The notes beneath the pieces are model-generated. The model made no database searches and was not told where the DNA came from. It saw only the letters and a program-made list of their open reading frames with translations. This document shows, one piece after another, positions 57,083 to 64,000 of a stretch of 64,000 bases of DNA; position 1 is the stretch's first letter; each line of letters opens with the position of its first letter. The stretch is taken from assembly GCF_012844455.2 (NCBI RefSeq), contig NZ_JABBCQ020000018.1, forward strand, positions 44,951 through 108,950, written 5' to 3'. The translations under genes were made by a program, and so were the position numbers. Source of the DNA: Comamonas suwonensis (lineage in GTDB: Bacteria; Pseudomonadota; Gammaproteobacteria; Burkholderiales; Burkholderiaceae_C).

Positions 57083-57658
57083 TTAATTGCGACAATAGCG
57101 ATTCACGGTAGCTATGGAAATTCCAAAGTGCTTGGCGGTTTCCGCAATACTGGCACTATTTGCCTTTCTCCACTCTTTCACCTCATCCGCATTAGCGGCA
57201 GCAGGACGACCAAGGGAAAGTTTCCCATGTTGTGTTTTGCCTGTCGTTGCCAACAGTTCTCGGGCCACCGCTCTTCCCGCCTCCGTCCGATCCCTAATCC
57301 GCTTGCGCTCCATATCTGCAATTTGGGCAAGCACTGCCAGGATCAATTCACCCACGCCAGCCGCAATACGGCCCAGGCCGTGAATCTCGATGGCAATCCC
57401 TCGCTTCATCAGGTCACGCACCACCTGCTGCACATCCAGCGCATCACGCCCCAAACGATCCACCGCATATACGTGAATGCTGTCACCCTCCCGGACATAT
57501 GCCAGTAGTTGAGCGAATCCAGCCCTCTCAGCAGCAGGAACCGCTCCGCTCACGCCTTCATCTTGAAACTCTTTGTCGAACCCTCCCGCCAACGCTAGGC
57601 GCTGGGACTCAATAGATTGTTCGGATGCGGATACCCGGTAGTAGGCAATGCGGCTCAT
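57083..57658 (-). CDS. small serine recombinase (resolvase/invertase family)
   Basis: This 191-residue protein has the catalytic Ser in YYRVSASEQSIESQR near residue 10, VYAVDRLGRDALDVQ near 64-78 with the conserved Arg residues, and ADMERKRIRDRTEAG near 118. The C-terminal helix-turn-helix reads SIAETAKHFGISIATVNRY. It may resolve or invert DNA. A 34-bp inverted repeat just upstream is a likely binding site. It is on the same strand as the CBASS-like genes, about 290 bases after them. Confidence 0.92.
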   Translation of the reverse strand: MSRIAYYRVSASEQSIESQRLALAGGFDKEFQDEGVSGAVPAAERAGFAQLLAYVREGDSIHVYAVDRLGRDALDVQQVVRDLMKRGIAIEIHGLGRIAAGVGELILAVLAQIADMERKRIRDRTEAGRAVARELLATTGKTQHGKLSLGRPAAANADEVKEWRKANSASIAETAKHFGISIATVNRYCRN

Positions 57659-57691
57659 GATGTATCAGAAGTTACTTCGAGATTTTGACAC

Positions 57692-57725
57692 TATATCAAA
57701 AATCGCTTTAATATCTTTTGATATA
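57692..57725. promoter_or_regulatory. 34-bp inverted repeat upstream of the serine recombinase (res-like site or operator)
   Basis: TATATCAAAA (57692-57701) and TTTTGATATA (57716-57725) form a perfect 10-bp inverted repeat with a 14-base spacer, 34 bases ahead of the ATG. Size and place fit a crossover or operator subsite for the recombinase. Confidence 0.55.
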
Positions 57726-57882
57726 CCCGCCAACATCGTCTTCGGTGTAAATCAAAAGGTACAACTTTTGAGTCAAACCGAGTCTTCGTCACAAGGCTGC
57801 CAACACCCCAATCAAGCCTCAACAACCTGGCAAAAAAGGTCATCGATTTCCCAAACAAGAATTAGCTGGGTTGGGAGCAAAC

Positions 57883-57901
57883 CTCCCCCACGGAGGGGGA
57901 G
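57883..57901 (-). terminator. possible terminator after the S-4TM gene
   Basis: The stem CTCCCCC/GGGGGAG with a 5-base loop lies 45 bases past the stop. Only GTTTGCTC follows on the minus strand, so it is weak as an intrinsic terminator. Confidence 0.45.
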
Positions 57902-57945
57902 CATATACAACAGAATAATAATAAAATTAGGGCAACCCAATCTCC

Positions 57946-58836
57946 TTATTTAACTTCCTTCACTAATGTTTCAGCACCTTTGTTCATCAGCGACTCATTC
58001 CCATCTCTAAACCAACGGAACAAAAAATCAAAGACGGGCGGAGTTTTTTTTCTATGATCAAAAATCTGGTCTTGAAGCGTTCTACACTTCAACTTTAATA
58101 CGCTTGGATCTTTATTCGAAACCGCATCAGCCCATATTTTCTCAGATAGTTCTTTCAGCTTATCCAACCTCTCTGCAGCATCTTCATGCTCCATCATTTG
58201 ACGATAACCAAAGACATAGGTAGCAGTTAAAGGTGCAATGATATATGCCAAAAACTCAAACATATCCTTTTTCTCATACAAACCATAGCTAATCATCCCC
58301 ACTGCGATACTGATTAGAATGATGCGAATAAATAAAGTGTACTTTCTTCTCATTCTCGCATCCCACCAAACATTTGACCGCTGACTAATTATTATTCCAA
58401 ATATTTCTGAAACTCTTTCTATAACTACTGGATACCATTTTCTCAAGCACTCAACTTCATCATCCTTCAGACCATGATTTTGAGCTTCCTCATGAATCAT
58501 TTCACGCTCTGGTTTTTTACCCACCGCAAATTCATTCCATTCCAAACCCAAAACGTTTGTATCAAAAAGCTCTTGAGTTCTGGCAGCCTTATCACGCAAC
58601 TTCTTTACCCAAGGCGTAAGAACAAACAGATCAAAAACCACAACCAGAATACCCCAAAGAGCCACGTAGCCTTTGAACTCTGGCTTCACTATTGCGGCAA
58701 CAGCAGCACAGATTGCAATAGGGACACTAAGCAGCATTTGAAATCCAATGATGCTCTTCGCCCTGGAATAAAGATTTCTTTGAGCAGCAAGAAGCTCAAT
58801 ATTTTCAGGAAACTCTTGCCTTTGAATGATACTCAT
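57946..58836 (-). CDS. S-4TM family putative pore-forming effector
   Basis: This 296-residue membrane protein has four hydrophobic segments, at about 30-50, 56-76, 170-190 and 195-215, grouped in two hairpins, with charged cytoplasmic parts between and after. This pattern, together with RQEFPENIELLAAQRNLYSRAK at the N-terminus (seen as ELLAAQRNLYS), fits the S-4TM group, whose genes sit beside SMODS nucleotidyltransferases and are thought to permeabilise the membrane when a cyclic nucleotide binds. Its ATG overlaps the CD-NTase stop (ATGA), so the pair is translationally coupled. Confidence 0.82.
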   Translation of the reverse strand: MSIIQRQEFPENIELLAAQRNLYSRAKSIIGFQMLLSVPIAICAAVAAIVKPEFKGYVALWGILVVVFDLFVLTPWVKKLRDKAARTQELFDTNVLGLEWNEFAVGKKPEREMIHEEAQNHGLKDDEVECLRKWYPVVIERVSEIFGIIISQRSNVWWDARMRRKYTLFIRIILISIAVGMISYGLYEKKDMFEFLAYIIAPLTATYVFGYRQMMEHEDAAERLDKLKELSEKIWADAVSNKDPSVLKLKCRTLQDQIFDHRKKTPPVFDFLFRWFRDGNESLMNKGAETLVKEVK

Positions 58837-59705
58837 AAATAGTAATCTGGAAATTTATTGTTATAAAGTAAATTCCAAAAATCAAATGCTTCCTTTACAT
58901 TACCGTCTATTGTTGCATTGCGAGCCTTTACAGCACGACTAACGGCTGTACTCAACTTTGAAATTGCATCCTGCTTAAAAGCTTCTGTTTTGCATGGGTA
59001 AATATAGCCAGAAAAACCCATAGGATCTTGCAAAGAAGAAAGATTATTCTCCAGAAGCATGGCCAGGATATTTTTCACATCGATATCGTAAATAATGCAA
59101 GATTCACCGTCAGCATATTTCGCAACCCTCATTTCCAAATAAAATGACTTTATAGGAACATCTCGGTAAAATTTCCAAGCCTTGATAAATCGAATAAGAG
59201 GCTTAACTTTTCCACCATGTTTTTTGTCTACGGCATTAACATAAGCATTATGAGCATCTGGACAAATCTGCATCCATCCATTATTTCCATCAGCGATCTC
59301 ATATATGCTGTAGCCGTTGCTTTCTTTTACGTAGTCGGCCACAACAATTTCAGTATCTTGAGACTTTTATTGCCCGAAGGGACAGACAACTGCAGGGGTA
59401 CTAACCTTAATATCCGTATGTGGAAATCTGGTCACTAATGCATCTTTAACTAAGCTCAGGGTATAAGTAGAAGACAGCTTAAGTGACGTTGTAGGCAAAC
59501 AGGCAAGATAATCAACATCGCTGTATCGAGAAATATTAGTTCCATTTCCAAAAGAACCAATCCTGGTGAATCTCTTCAATCCGAAGTTTTTTTCAAGGCA
59601 TGCTTTGATTGATGCCCTATGTGAGACCGTAGCTTCAGTTTCTGCTGCGCTAGCTTTAATTGTGTTATGAAAATCTTGGAATCCTTGCTCTATCGTACGT
59701 GGCAT
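58833..59705 (-). pseudogene. CBASS-type CD-NTase (SMODS nucleotidyltransferase) with an in-frame TAA
   Basis: The frame is open for 290 codons except for one TAA at codon 113 (59369-59367). Before it are the nucleotidyltransferase motifs IGSFGNGT (G50-S51) and SDVDYL (D63, D65). After it the frame continues with TEIVVADYVKE and VKPLIRFIKAWKFYRDVPIK, both family-typical, and it ends by overlapping the S-4TM gene. Homologues read PFG-TDASETTEVVPADY here, so the stop replaces one codon without shifting frame. The start has AAGGGG ahead and a TATAAT at 59739-59734. It could be a recent loss-of-function, a read-through gene, two cooperating fragments (a GTG at 59342 could restart) or a sequencing error. 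Confidence 0.8.
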
Positions 59706-59837
59706 TTTTCCCCTTTTTAAACAACGCAAATACATTATAGATAATAAGATTACAAAAATAGCCCAACCAGTCAACGCGTGGATCATTACTCATCTAGTCA
59801 GGGGCATTGGCTAGCAACTGCTAAGATCACATCTGTT

Positions 59838-59861
59838 TTGTGACACTTCTTTGTGTCACAA
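59838..59861. repeat. GTGTCACAA inverted repeat near attR
   Basis: TTGTGACAC and GTGTCACAA are separated by 6 bases. The same GTGTCACTT core occurs twice (54068, 54081) at the other end of the island, so these may be integrase arm or accessory sites. Confidence 0.55.
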
Positions 59862-59877
59862 CACTCATTTTTTGTTG

Positions 59878-59985
59878 GACGGGCCTCCTCGCATGGGGAA
59901 GCGATTTCGCTTGCGAAAAACCGGGTCAGGTGGGGAACCAAGCAGCCCTAACTGTGAAACCAGTGCCGAGGTAAGGTTCGTCACC
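59878..59985 (+). ncRNA. ffs: SRP RNA (4.5S) copy 2 with an extra hairpin
   Basis: It shares 26 bases at the 5' side and the 78-base core/3' part with copy 1, but 15 bases replace 3 between them. The extra bases form a perfect hairpin TTTCGCTTGCGAAA (59905-59918) on the 5' strand of the helix. No good -10 box lies upstream, so it is probably silent or an attachment-site copy, but both ends are complete. The following bases are similar to, yet different from, those after copy 1, implying separate ancestry. Confidence 0.75.
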
Positions 59986-59996
59986 TTTCGATGGAA
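59919..59996 (+). repeat. right attachment-site repeat (attR) of the ffs island
   Basis: This is identical to 53936-54013 over 78 bases. It marks the right border; backbone DNA with rimO follows. Confidence 0.75.
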
Positions 59997-60211
59997 TACT
60001 CTTTGTAGAAAAGAGATCACCTTCCTAGAAAAATATTTCCAAGCATGTGCAGCACAACACTGTGACACCTCGTCAAATCGACAGGTGTCTTTTTGCGTTC
60101 ATGACTGCGTCAGCAAGTTTCTTCAACAACCCGTAATACCTGCAACTGCGTGCCTCGTCTCAGTCCAAAATTTGATAACTCATTGCGCAATACCTGACAA
60201 AGCACAGACGC
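59997..60211. other. intergenic region after ffs copy 2
   Basis: A partial hairpin (CTCTTTGTAGAAAAGAG, near 60001-60017) resembles the terminator after copy 1. No gene is seen. Confidence 0.35.
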
Positions 60212-60239
60212 AAAAAGGGCCGCAGAACGCGGCCCTTTT
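60212..60239. terminator. terminator after rimO
   Basis: The stem AAAAGGGCCGC/GCGGCCCTTTT has a 5-base loop and T tracts on both sides. It lies about 40 bases past the rimO stop. Confidence 0.9.
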
Positions 60240-60277
60240 GAGTTTTTGATGCAGCTTACAAAGACTGCTTCATACAC

Positions 60278-61684
60278 TTAGACGGGAATACCCACCAGAT
60301 CATGGCCTTGCGTACCAACGATACGCACACTGATCAAATCACCCACCTTGTAGGTCTTGCTGGCCTTTTCTGGCGGCTGGATGTGCACCACGCCGTCGAT
60401 CTCTGGAGCATCCGCATAGGTGCGACCTACGCCACCCTTTTTGCCCAAGCTGATGGCCTTGTCGACCAGCACCTTCATGACCTGACCCACGCGGCGCTGC
60501 AAGCGCGCGGTGGAAACTTCCTCAGCCACTTCCATAAAGCGGGCGCGGCGCGCTTCGCGCACCTCTTCAGGCAGCATGCCGGGTAGTTCATTGGCTGTAG
60601 CGCCTTCGACCGGGCTGTAAGCAAAGCAACCGGCGCGGTCAATTTCGGCTTCGCGGATGAAGTCCAGCAGGTGTTCAAATTCTTCTTCGGTCTCCCCAGG
60701 GAAGCCTGCAATGAAGGTGGAGCGAATCACCAACTCTGGGCAGATCTTGCGCCATTCGCGAATGCGATCAAGGTTTTTTTCGCCGGATGCAGGGCGCTTC
60801 ATGCGCTTCAGAACGTCAGGGTGGCTATGCTGCAGCGGCACGTCCAAATATGGCAAGACCTTGCCTTCGGCCATCAGCGGCAGCACGGCATCAACAGTGG
60901 GGTACGGGTACACGTAGTGCATACGCACCCACGCGCCGTATTGCTTGGCCAGCTTGCCCAATTCATCGGCCAGCTCCAGCATGCGGGTCTTAACGGGCTT
61001 GCCATCCCAGAAGCCAGTGACGTACTTCACATCTACGCCGTAGGCGGAGGTGTCTTGGCTGATAACCAGCAGCTCTTTGACGCCGCCTTCAAACAGCGCT
61101 TTGGCTTCTTTCAAGACATCGCCAATCGGGCGCGAAACCAAGTCGCCGCGCATGGAGGGGATGATGCAGAAGGTGCAACGGTGGTTGCAACCTTCAGAGA
61201 TCTTCAAATACGCATAGTGCTTAGGCGTGAGCTTGATGCCCGCATCGCCAAAGCTGCCAGGCACCAAGTCCACAAACGGGTCGTGGGGCTTGGGCAAATG
61301 GGCGTGCACGGCATCCATCACCTCTTGCGTGGCATGGGGACCGGTTACAGCCAGCACACTGGGGTGGACTTCAGCCACCATGGTGGCACCGCCTTCTTTA
61401 CCGACCTTGGCGCCCAGGCAGCCAGTAACAATCACCTTGCCGTTGGCGGCAAGCGCTTCACCAATGGTGTCCAGACTTTCTTTGACTGCATCATCAATAA
61501 AACCGCAGGTGTTGACGATGACCAAGTCAGCACCTTCAAAGGTCTTGGAGGTCTGATAACCCTCGGCGCTGAGCTGCGTGAGGATCAGTTCGCTGTCGGT
61601 CAGCGCTTTAGGACAGCCCAGCGAGACGAACCCGACTTTCGGGATACTCGTTTGCATCGTGCGATCAGAATCAGTTGATTTCAT
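60278..61684 (-). CDS. rimO: ribosomal protein uS12 methylthiotransferase
   Basis: This 468-residue radical SAM enzyme methylthiolates Asp89 of S12. The N-terminal MTTase domain has [20 protein letters not shown] near 20 with its first cluster Cys, [10 protein letters not shown] near 60 and TGCLGAKVG near 90. The radical SAM site is [18 protein letters not shown] near 168, and a TRAM domain closes the protein. [15 protein letters not shown] and [10 protein letters not shown] favour RimO over MiaB. The ATG at 61684 has GGAAA ahead; 61657 is the other likely start. Confidence 0.96.
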   Translation of the reverse strand: MKSTDSDRTMQTSIPKVGFVSLGCPKALTDSELILTQLSAEGYQTSKTFEGADLVIVNTCGFIDDAVKESLDTIGEALAANGKVIVTGCLGAKVGKEGGATMVAEVHPSVLAVTGPHATQEVMDAVHAHLPKPHDPFVDLVPGSFGDAGIKLTPKHYAYLKISEGCNHRCTFCIIPSMRGDLVSRPIGDVLKEAKALFEGGVKELLVISQDTSAYGVDVKYVTGFWDGKPVKTRMLELADELGKLAKQYGAWVRMHYVYPYPTVDAVLPLMAEGKVLPYLDVPLQHSHPDVLKRMKRPASGEKNLDRIREWRKICPELVIRSTFIAGFPGETEEEFEHLLDFIREAEIDRAGCFAYSPVEGATANELPGMLPEEVREARRARFMEVAEEVSTARLQRRVGQVMKVLVDKAISLGKKGGVGRTYADAPEIDGVVHIQPPEKASKTYKVGDLISVRIVGTQGHDLVGIPV

Positions 61685-61851
61685 TTGATTTTTTCCAGCG
61701 GCGCAGTCTCTACGCGAAAGCAGCGATTTTAAGCTAATCGCAATTTTTGGCAGGCGCAATACCATTGCCCAACTCGACGTACAGGCCGACAGTCAATGGA
61801 TAGATAAATGAAAAAGGCGCTACAGCTTTTATAGCTATAGCGCCTACATTC
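61685..61851. other. intergenic region between rimO and tRNA-Lys fragment
   Basis: It contains a small hairpin-forming stretch near 61815-61845 (GGCGCTA...TAGCGCC) that may end a transcript. Nothing else is seen. Confidence 0.35.
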
Positions 61852-61903
61852 TGGTGGATCCTACGAGATTCGAACTCGTGACCAACGGATTAAAAGTCCG
61901 ACT
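61852..61903 (-). pseudogene. 3' fragment of tRNA-Lys (TTT)
   Basis: On the minus strand it reads from GTCGGACTTTTAATCCG (anticodon arm, TTT) through GGTCACGAGTTCGAATCTCG (T arm) to GGATCCACCA. The D arm and 5' acceptor strand are missing, replaced by unrelated sequence. A tRNA 3' half is the usual scar left by an island at a tRNA attachment site. The intact gene must be elsewhere. Confidence 0.72.
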
Positions 61904-62018
61904 CACGATCAAGCACCGGCGCAGGTTCCAGCAGATTTATGGGAATATTTTACCATCTACCCACTCAGCATTCATGCGCCTCTCCAGAACTTATTCCCAC
62001 GGCTCAGGTATTCGATAG

Positions 62019-62513
62019 ATGCTTGCAACCACCCTCTTCAGCCTTGTCGTCGGCATCTAAGATGGCGACACTCTGACCGCCCGCTGCGGCGAGCCTGGGC
62101 AATATGAGCAAGTCAAAGTAAGGCTGCAGGGCATCGATGCCCCTGAGCGCAGGCAGCCATTTGGGGAGCGCGCCCGACAAGCACTGGGCGAACTGACATT
62201 TCAAAAAGAGGCTGAGTTGCGGTGCAACAAGCTCGACCGATACAAGCGCCACGTTTGCTCGGTCTAGGTTGCGCCGGCAACAGCACCCAGGGGGCCGCGC
62301 ACTCTTGATGCAGGGCTAGCCATGGTCACTGAAGGCATAGCCTGGTGGTATCGAGCCTATTCGCGGAGCAATCTCCCCAGGAACGCGGTCAGTATGAGTT
62401 TGCCGAGCAGGAAGCCAAGGCGCGTAAAGTCGGGTTGTGGCGATTCGAAGCCAATTGCGCCATGGGGGTGGAGAAAAATGGCTCGCGAGTCCCGGATGAG
62501 GCTAAGTCAGTAA
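62019..62513 (+). pseudogene. secreted thermonuclease (SNase family), broken
   Basis: It starts MLATTLFSLVVGI (signal-peptide-like), then TAA (62058), DGDTLTARC, VRLQGIDAPERRQPFGERAR with the catalytic Arg and Glu, and LDRYKRHVCSV with the third catalytic Arg. A TAG follows, then MVTEGIAWWYRAYS. One frameshift near 62365 and a second near 62445 interrupt before PIAPWGWRKMARES. Two stops and two shifts make it dead. Confidence 0.8.
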
Positions 62514-62535
62514 ACGACCCCAAGCGGCCGATCAC

Positions 62536-62952
62536 TCAGTATGAGCGAAGAGATATACCCCAAACTTCATTTTGCTTAACCAGAATCCAAAGGTTGGTGT
62601 GACGAGTCAGTTCTTCACCGGTGTCTGAACGTCGGGTGTACGTGACGAGGAAATGGACCTTGTCCTGGCTACTCAGAACGGGGACTTTCGATTCGTATCG
62701 CGTCGATGACCAACCAGTACTTTTTAGCCGCTGAAAAAAATCCGAAGGATGTTGGTTCGGAGCATCCCAAACCAGGGTATCAGCTCCCGAAATCATCACA
62801 TGCGGGAAATGAAGCTGTGCATCCATGCCAGCTAAATCCAGTGCATTGAATGCAGCAGTAAATTGGTCAAGGCAGCGCGACGCTTCTTCGACTGCATCTG
62901 GGTCAATTGGGTTGCTATCCGTTTTGCTAACAAAGGACAGAAAGCTGCTCAT
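62536..62952 (-). CDS. NTF2/SnoaL-like fold protein
   Basis: This 138-residue protein has a cone-shaped NTF2-type pattern: helix RCLDQFTAAFNALDLAGMDAQ near 26-46, LHFPHVMIS, and C-terminal strands KVHFLVTYTRRSDTG and NLWILVKQNEVWGISLRSY. No catalytic residues can be named. The start overlaps the stop of the Cys-rich gene upstream (ATGA), so the two are one operon. Confidence 0.72.
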   Translation of the reverse strand: MSSFLSFVSKTDSNPIDPDAVEEASRCLDQFTAAFNALDLAGMDAQLHFPHVMISGADTLVWDAPNQHPSDFFQRLKSTGWSSTRYESKVPVLSSQDKVHFLVTYTRRSDTGEELTRHTNLWILVKQNEVWGISLRSY

Positions 62953-63389
62953 ACCTTGGCGAGGAAGGCCGCCGCATCACCGGCTTCACACTTCCAGTCT
63001 GCGAAGACTCCAACCAGATTGCATTCCACGCAGTGGCAAGCGATGTAGTACCAACGAACATCATGTGTGCCCTCATACACGGAGACGCCGGACACGAGCT
63101 CGAACGCCTCGTTCTCGCATACGCACTCGTGCCCCTCGGGCGCGGACTTTTCAATGTAGTCCGCGCTGTCGCCCATCAGGTGTTCCTGCCCGCAGTCAGT
63201 GCAGGTGCGAATTGCCACGCCGGCTTCTTCATCGGTCTGCAGCGCAAAAGTCCGGCACCCACAATCGCATTTGGACGAGGCAAACCGGACGGCCTCATGG
63301 CGATTCGCAACGCTGTAGCTGCGCAGTTCGGCTTGGGTGTCGCCGGACGTCGTCCCGTACATGAACTCGCCCTTCTTCGTCAGTGCCAT
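62949..63389 (-). CDS. Cys-rich hypothetical protein with zinc-binding motifs
   Basis: This 146-residue protein has several Cys pairs: CDCGC near 41, CTDCG near 62, CVCE near 88 and CHCVEC near 118. These could hold one or two zinc ions. I do not recognise the family. It starts at 63389 and is coupled to the NTF2-like gene by a 4-base overlap. The neighbourhood looks accessory. Confidence 0.65.
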   Translation of the reverse strand: MALTKKGEFMYGTTSGDTQAELRSYSVANRHEAVRFASSKCDCGCRTFALQTDEEAGVAIRTCTDCGQEHLMGDSADYIEKSAPEGHECVCENEAFELVSGVSVYEGTHDVRWYYIACHCVECNLVGVFADWKCEAGDAAAFLAKV

Positions 63390-63555
63390 TGATGCTTTCC
63401 ATTCTTCAAGGTGGGGTTCCCGACAGATCTGACGCCAAGCTTGCCCCAATCATCTGGATTTTGCCTGAAGGCACGGCGAATCGTCGTCAAGGGGCCGGTG
63501 CGGGCTCCGACAACGGCTGCTCCTGGCCGAACGCATCAATAAGACGCGATCCAAC
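63390..63555. other. intergenic region
   Basis: No gene, hairpin with a T run, or repeat is seen between the Cys-rich gene and the methyltransferase-like gene. Confidence 0.35.
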
Positions 63556-64000
63556 CTAGAGCCAACGCCGCACCTGATGACGATATGCATCGAACGAAGC
63601 TCCAAATCGCTCGTTCAAAGCATCTTCCTCAGGTCGTATCTGGAAGCGCTGCAGATACGCCATGAATAGCGGCACGAGGAGCATCGCTGGTATCTTTCCC
63701 AACCACACTGCAAAGGCCAAGAGTAAAAATGTGAAGCCCAAATACATGGGGTTGCGTGTCAGACGAAAAACCCCATGCACGACCAGCGCTGTCGAGGTCT
63801 CGGGATTGACTGGGTTGACCGTGGTTTTTGCTTGCCGAAATGCCAGAACGCCTGCAATGCAGAAGGCCCCGCCGAGCGTAGCCAGAACAATTGCCACCAC
63901 CCATGCGCCTGGAGTCTTGATCATTAAGACATCGGGAAGAAACCACATTGCGGCGGCGAATAACGCGGAAAGCGCCACTGGGGGCACTCGCAAGGACAGC
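63556..64000 (-). CDS. isoprenylcysteine carboxyl methyltransferase-like membrane protein (partial)
   Basis: The frame runs off the right edge of the window; a TTG at 63993 is the only in-window start and is probably not the real one. About 145 residues are seen, with three to four hydrophobic helices and the family signature HGVFRLTRNPMYLGF near residue 73-87 followed by EEDALNERFGASFDAYRHQV. These are typical of the ICMT/PEMT-like bacterial group, whose substrates are mostly unknown. No partner gene is visible. Confidence 0.82.
   Translation of the reverse strand, partial: LSLRVPPVALSALFAAAMWFLPDVLMIKTPGAWVVAIVLATLGGAFCIAGVLAFRQAKTTVNPVNPETSTALVVHGVFRLTRNPMYLGFTFLLLAFAVWLGKIPAMLLVPLFMAYLQRFQIRPEEDALNERFGASFDAYRHQVRRWL

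Larger units (their letters stand above)
53936..59996. mobile_element. integrative genomic island inserted at ffs, about 6 kb
   Basis: The island is bounded by 78-bp direct repeats in two SRP RNA copies. It carries a tyrosine integrase at the left border, an AT-rich stretch with a candidate RNA, a serine recombinase and a CBASS-like pair. Base composition of the interior is much more AT-rich than the flanking dnaX and rimO. It has no conjugation or phage structural genes, so it must rely on a helper for transfer. Confidence 0.82.

Noticed and set aside
58833..59342. Separate hypothetical gene downstream of the CD-NTase
   Set aside because: It is in the same frame as the cyclase front half, exactly eight codons after its stop, and carries the C-terminal part of the same family.
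61852..61950. Complete tRNA-Lys gene
   Set aside because: The 3' half is clear, but no D arm or matching 5' acceptor strand follows in the expected distance.

Overview
The window comes from a betaproteobacterium of the Comamonadaceae, most likely Comamonas or a close relative. The backbone is GC-rich and has family-typical gene neighbourhoods: nadE-glnB, dnaX-ybaB-recR, earP-efp, ilvI-ilvH-ilvC-pssA-leuA, and a CaiB/lyase/Bug-receptor cluster with its own LysR regulator. This assignment is inferred from protein resemblance and gene order, not from a database search.

Region 1 (1-6.4 kb) is accessory and partly decayed. It holds a MocR regulator facing a small membrane protein, a secreted hypothetical protein, a stop-broken rdgC fragment, a diguanylate cyclase, one end of an IS3-family element, a broken phage ASCH-type gene and an orphan hypothetical gene. 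It ends at tRNA-Val and hupB.

Region 2 (6.5-53.8 kb) is housekeeping backbone. In order it carries: pgsA and uvrC; a Bug/lyase/CoA-transferase operon with divergent lysR; earP-efp; both N-end-rule transferases (aat, bpt); iclR; pbpG; a branched-chain amino acid block on the minus strand (two different leuA types, pssA, ilvC, ilvH, ilvI) with a leucine-rich leader peptide and terminator ahead of the first leuA; an ECF sigma/DUF3619/DUF3106 operon; RDD, dgkA and LOG genes; glnB and nadE; a GNAT gene; two chemoreceptors; ppa; Mpo1-like and Crp/Fnr genes; molybdenum cofactor genes moaA-mobA-moeA; a thioredoxin; rnhA; a methyltransferase; gloB; mltD; and the recR-ybaB-dnaX operon. A short dispersed repeat occurs at least nine times here. 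Two insertions of it lie in frame inside genes (GNAT, moeA), and one copy supplies the apparent ribosome binding site of pssA.

Region 3 (about 53.9-60.0 kb) is a genomic island of about 6 kb inserted at the SRP RNA gene (ffs). Both borders carry an ffs-like copy sharing a perfect 78-bp repeat. The island encodes a tyrosine integrase, about 1.5 kb of very AT-rich DNA holding a GC-rich structured segment behind a strong minus-strand promoter (candidate new RNA), a small serine recombinase with a 34-bp inverted repeat, and a two-gene CBASS-like defence module: an SMODS-type CD-NTase and an S-4TM membrane effector. The CD-NTase has one in-frame TAA at codon 113, so it is either a recent pseudogene or read in an unusual way.

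Region 4 (60.2-64 kb) begins with rimO on the backbone. It then enters a second accessory stretch marked by a 3' fragment of tRNA-Lys, a broken secreted thermonuclease gene, a two-gene operon (Cys-rich protein and NTF2-like protein) and an isoprenylcysteine methyltransferase-like gene cut by the window end.
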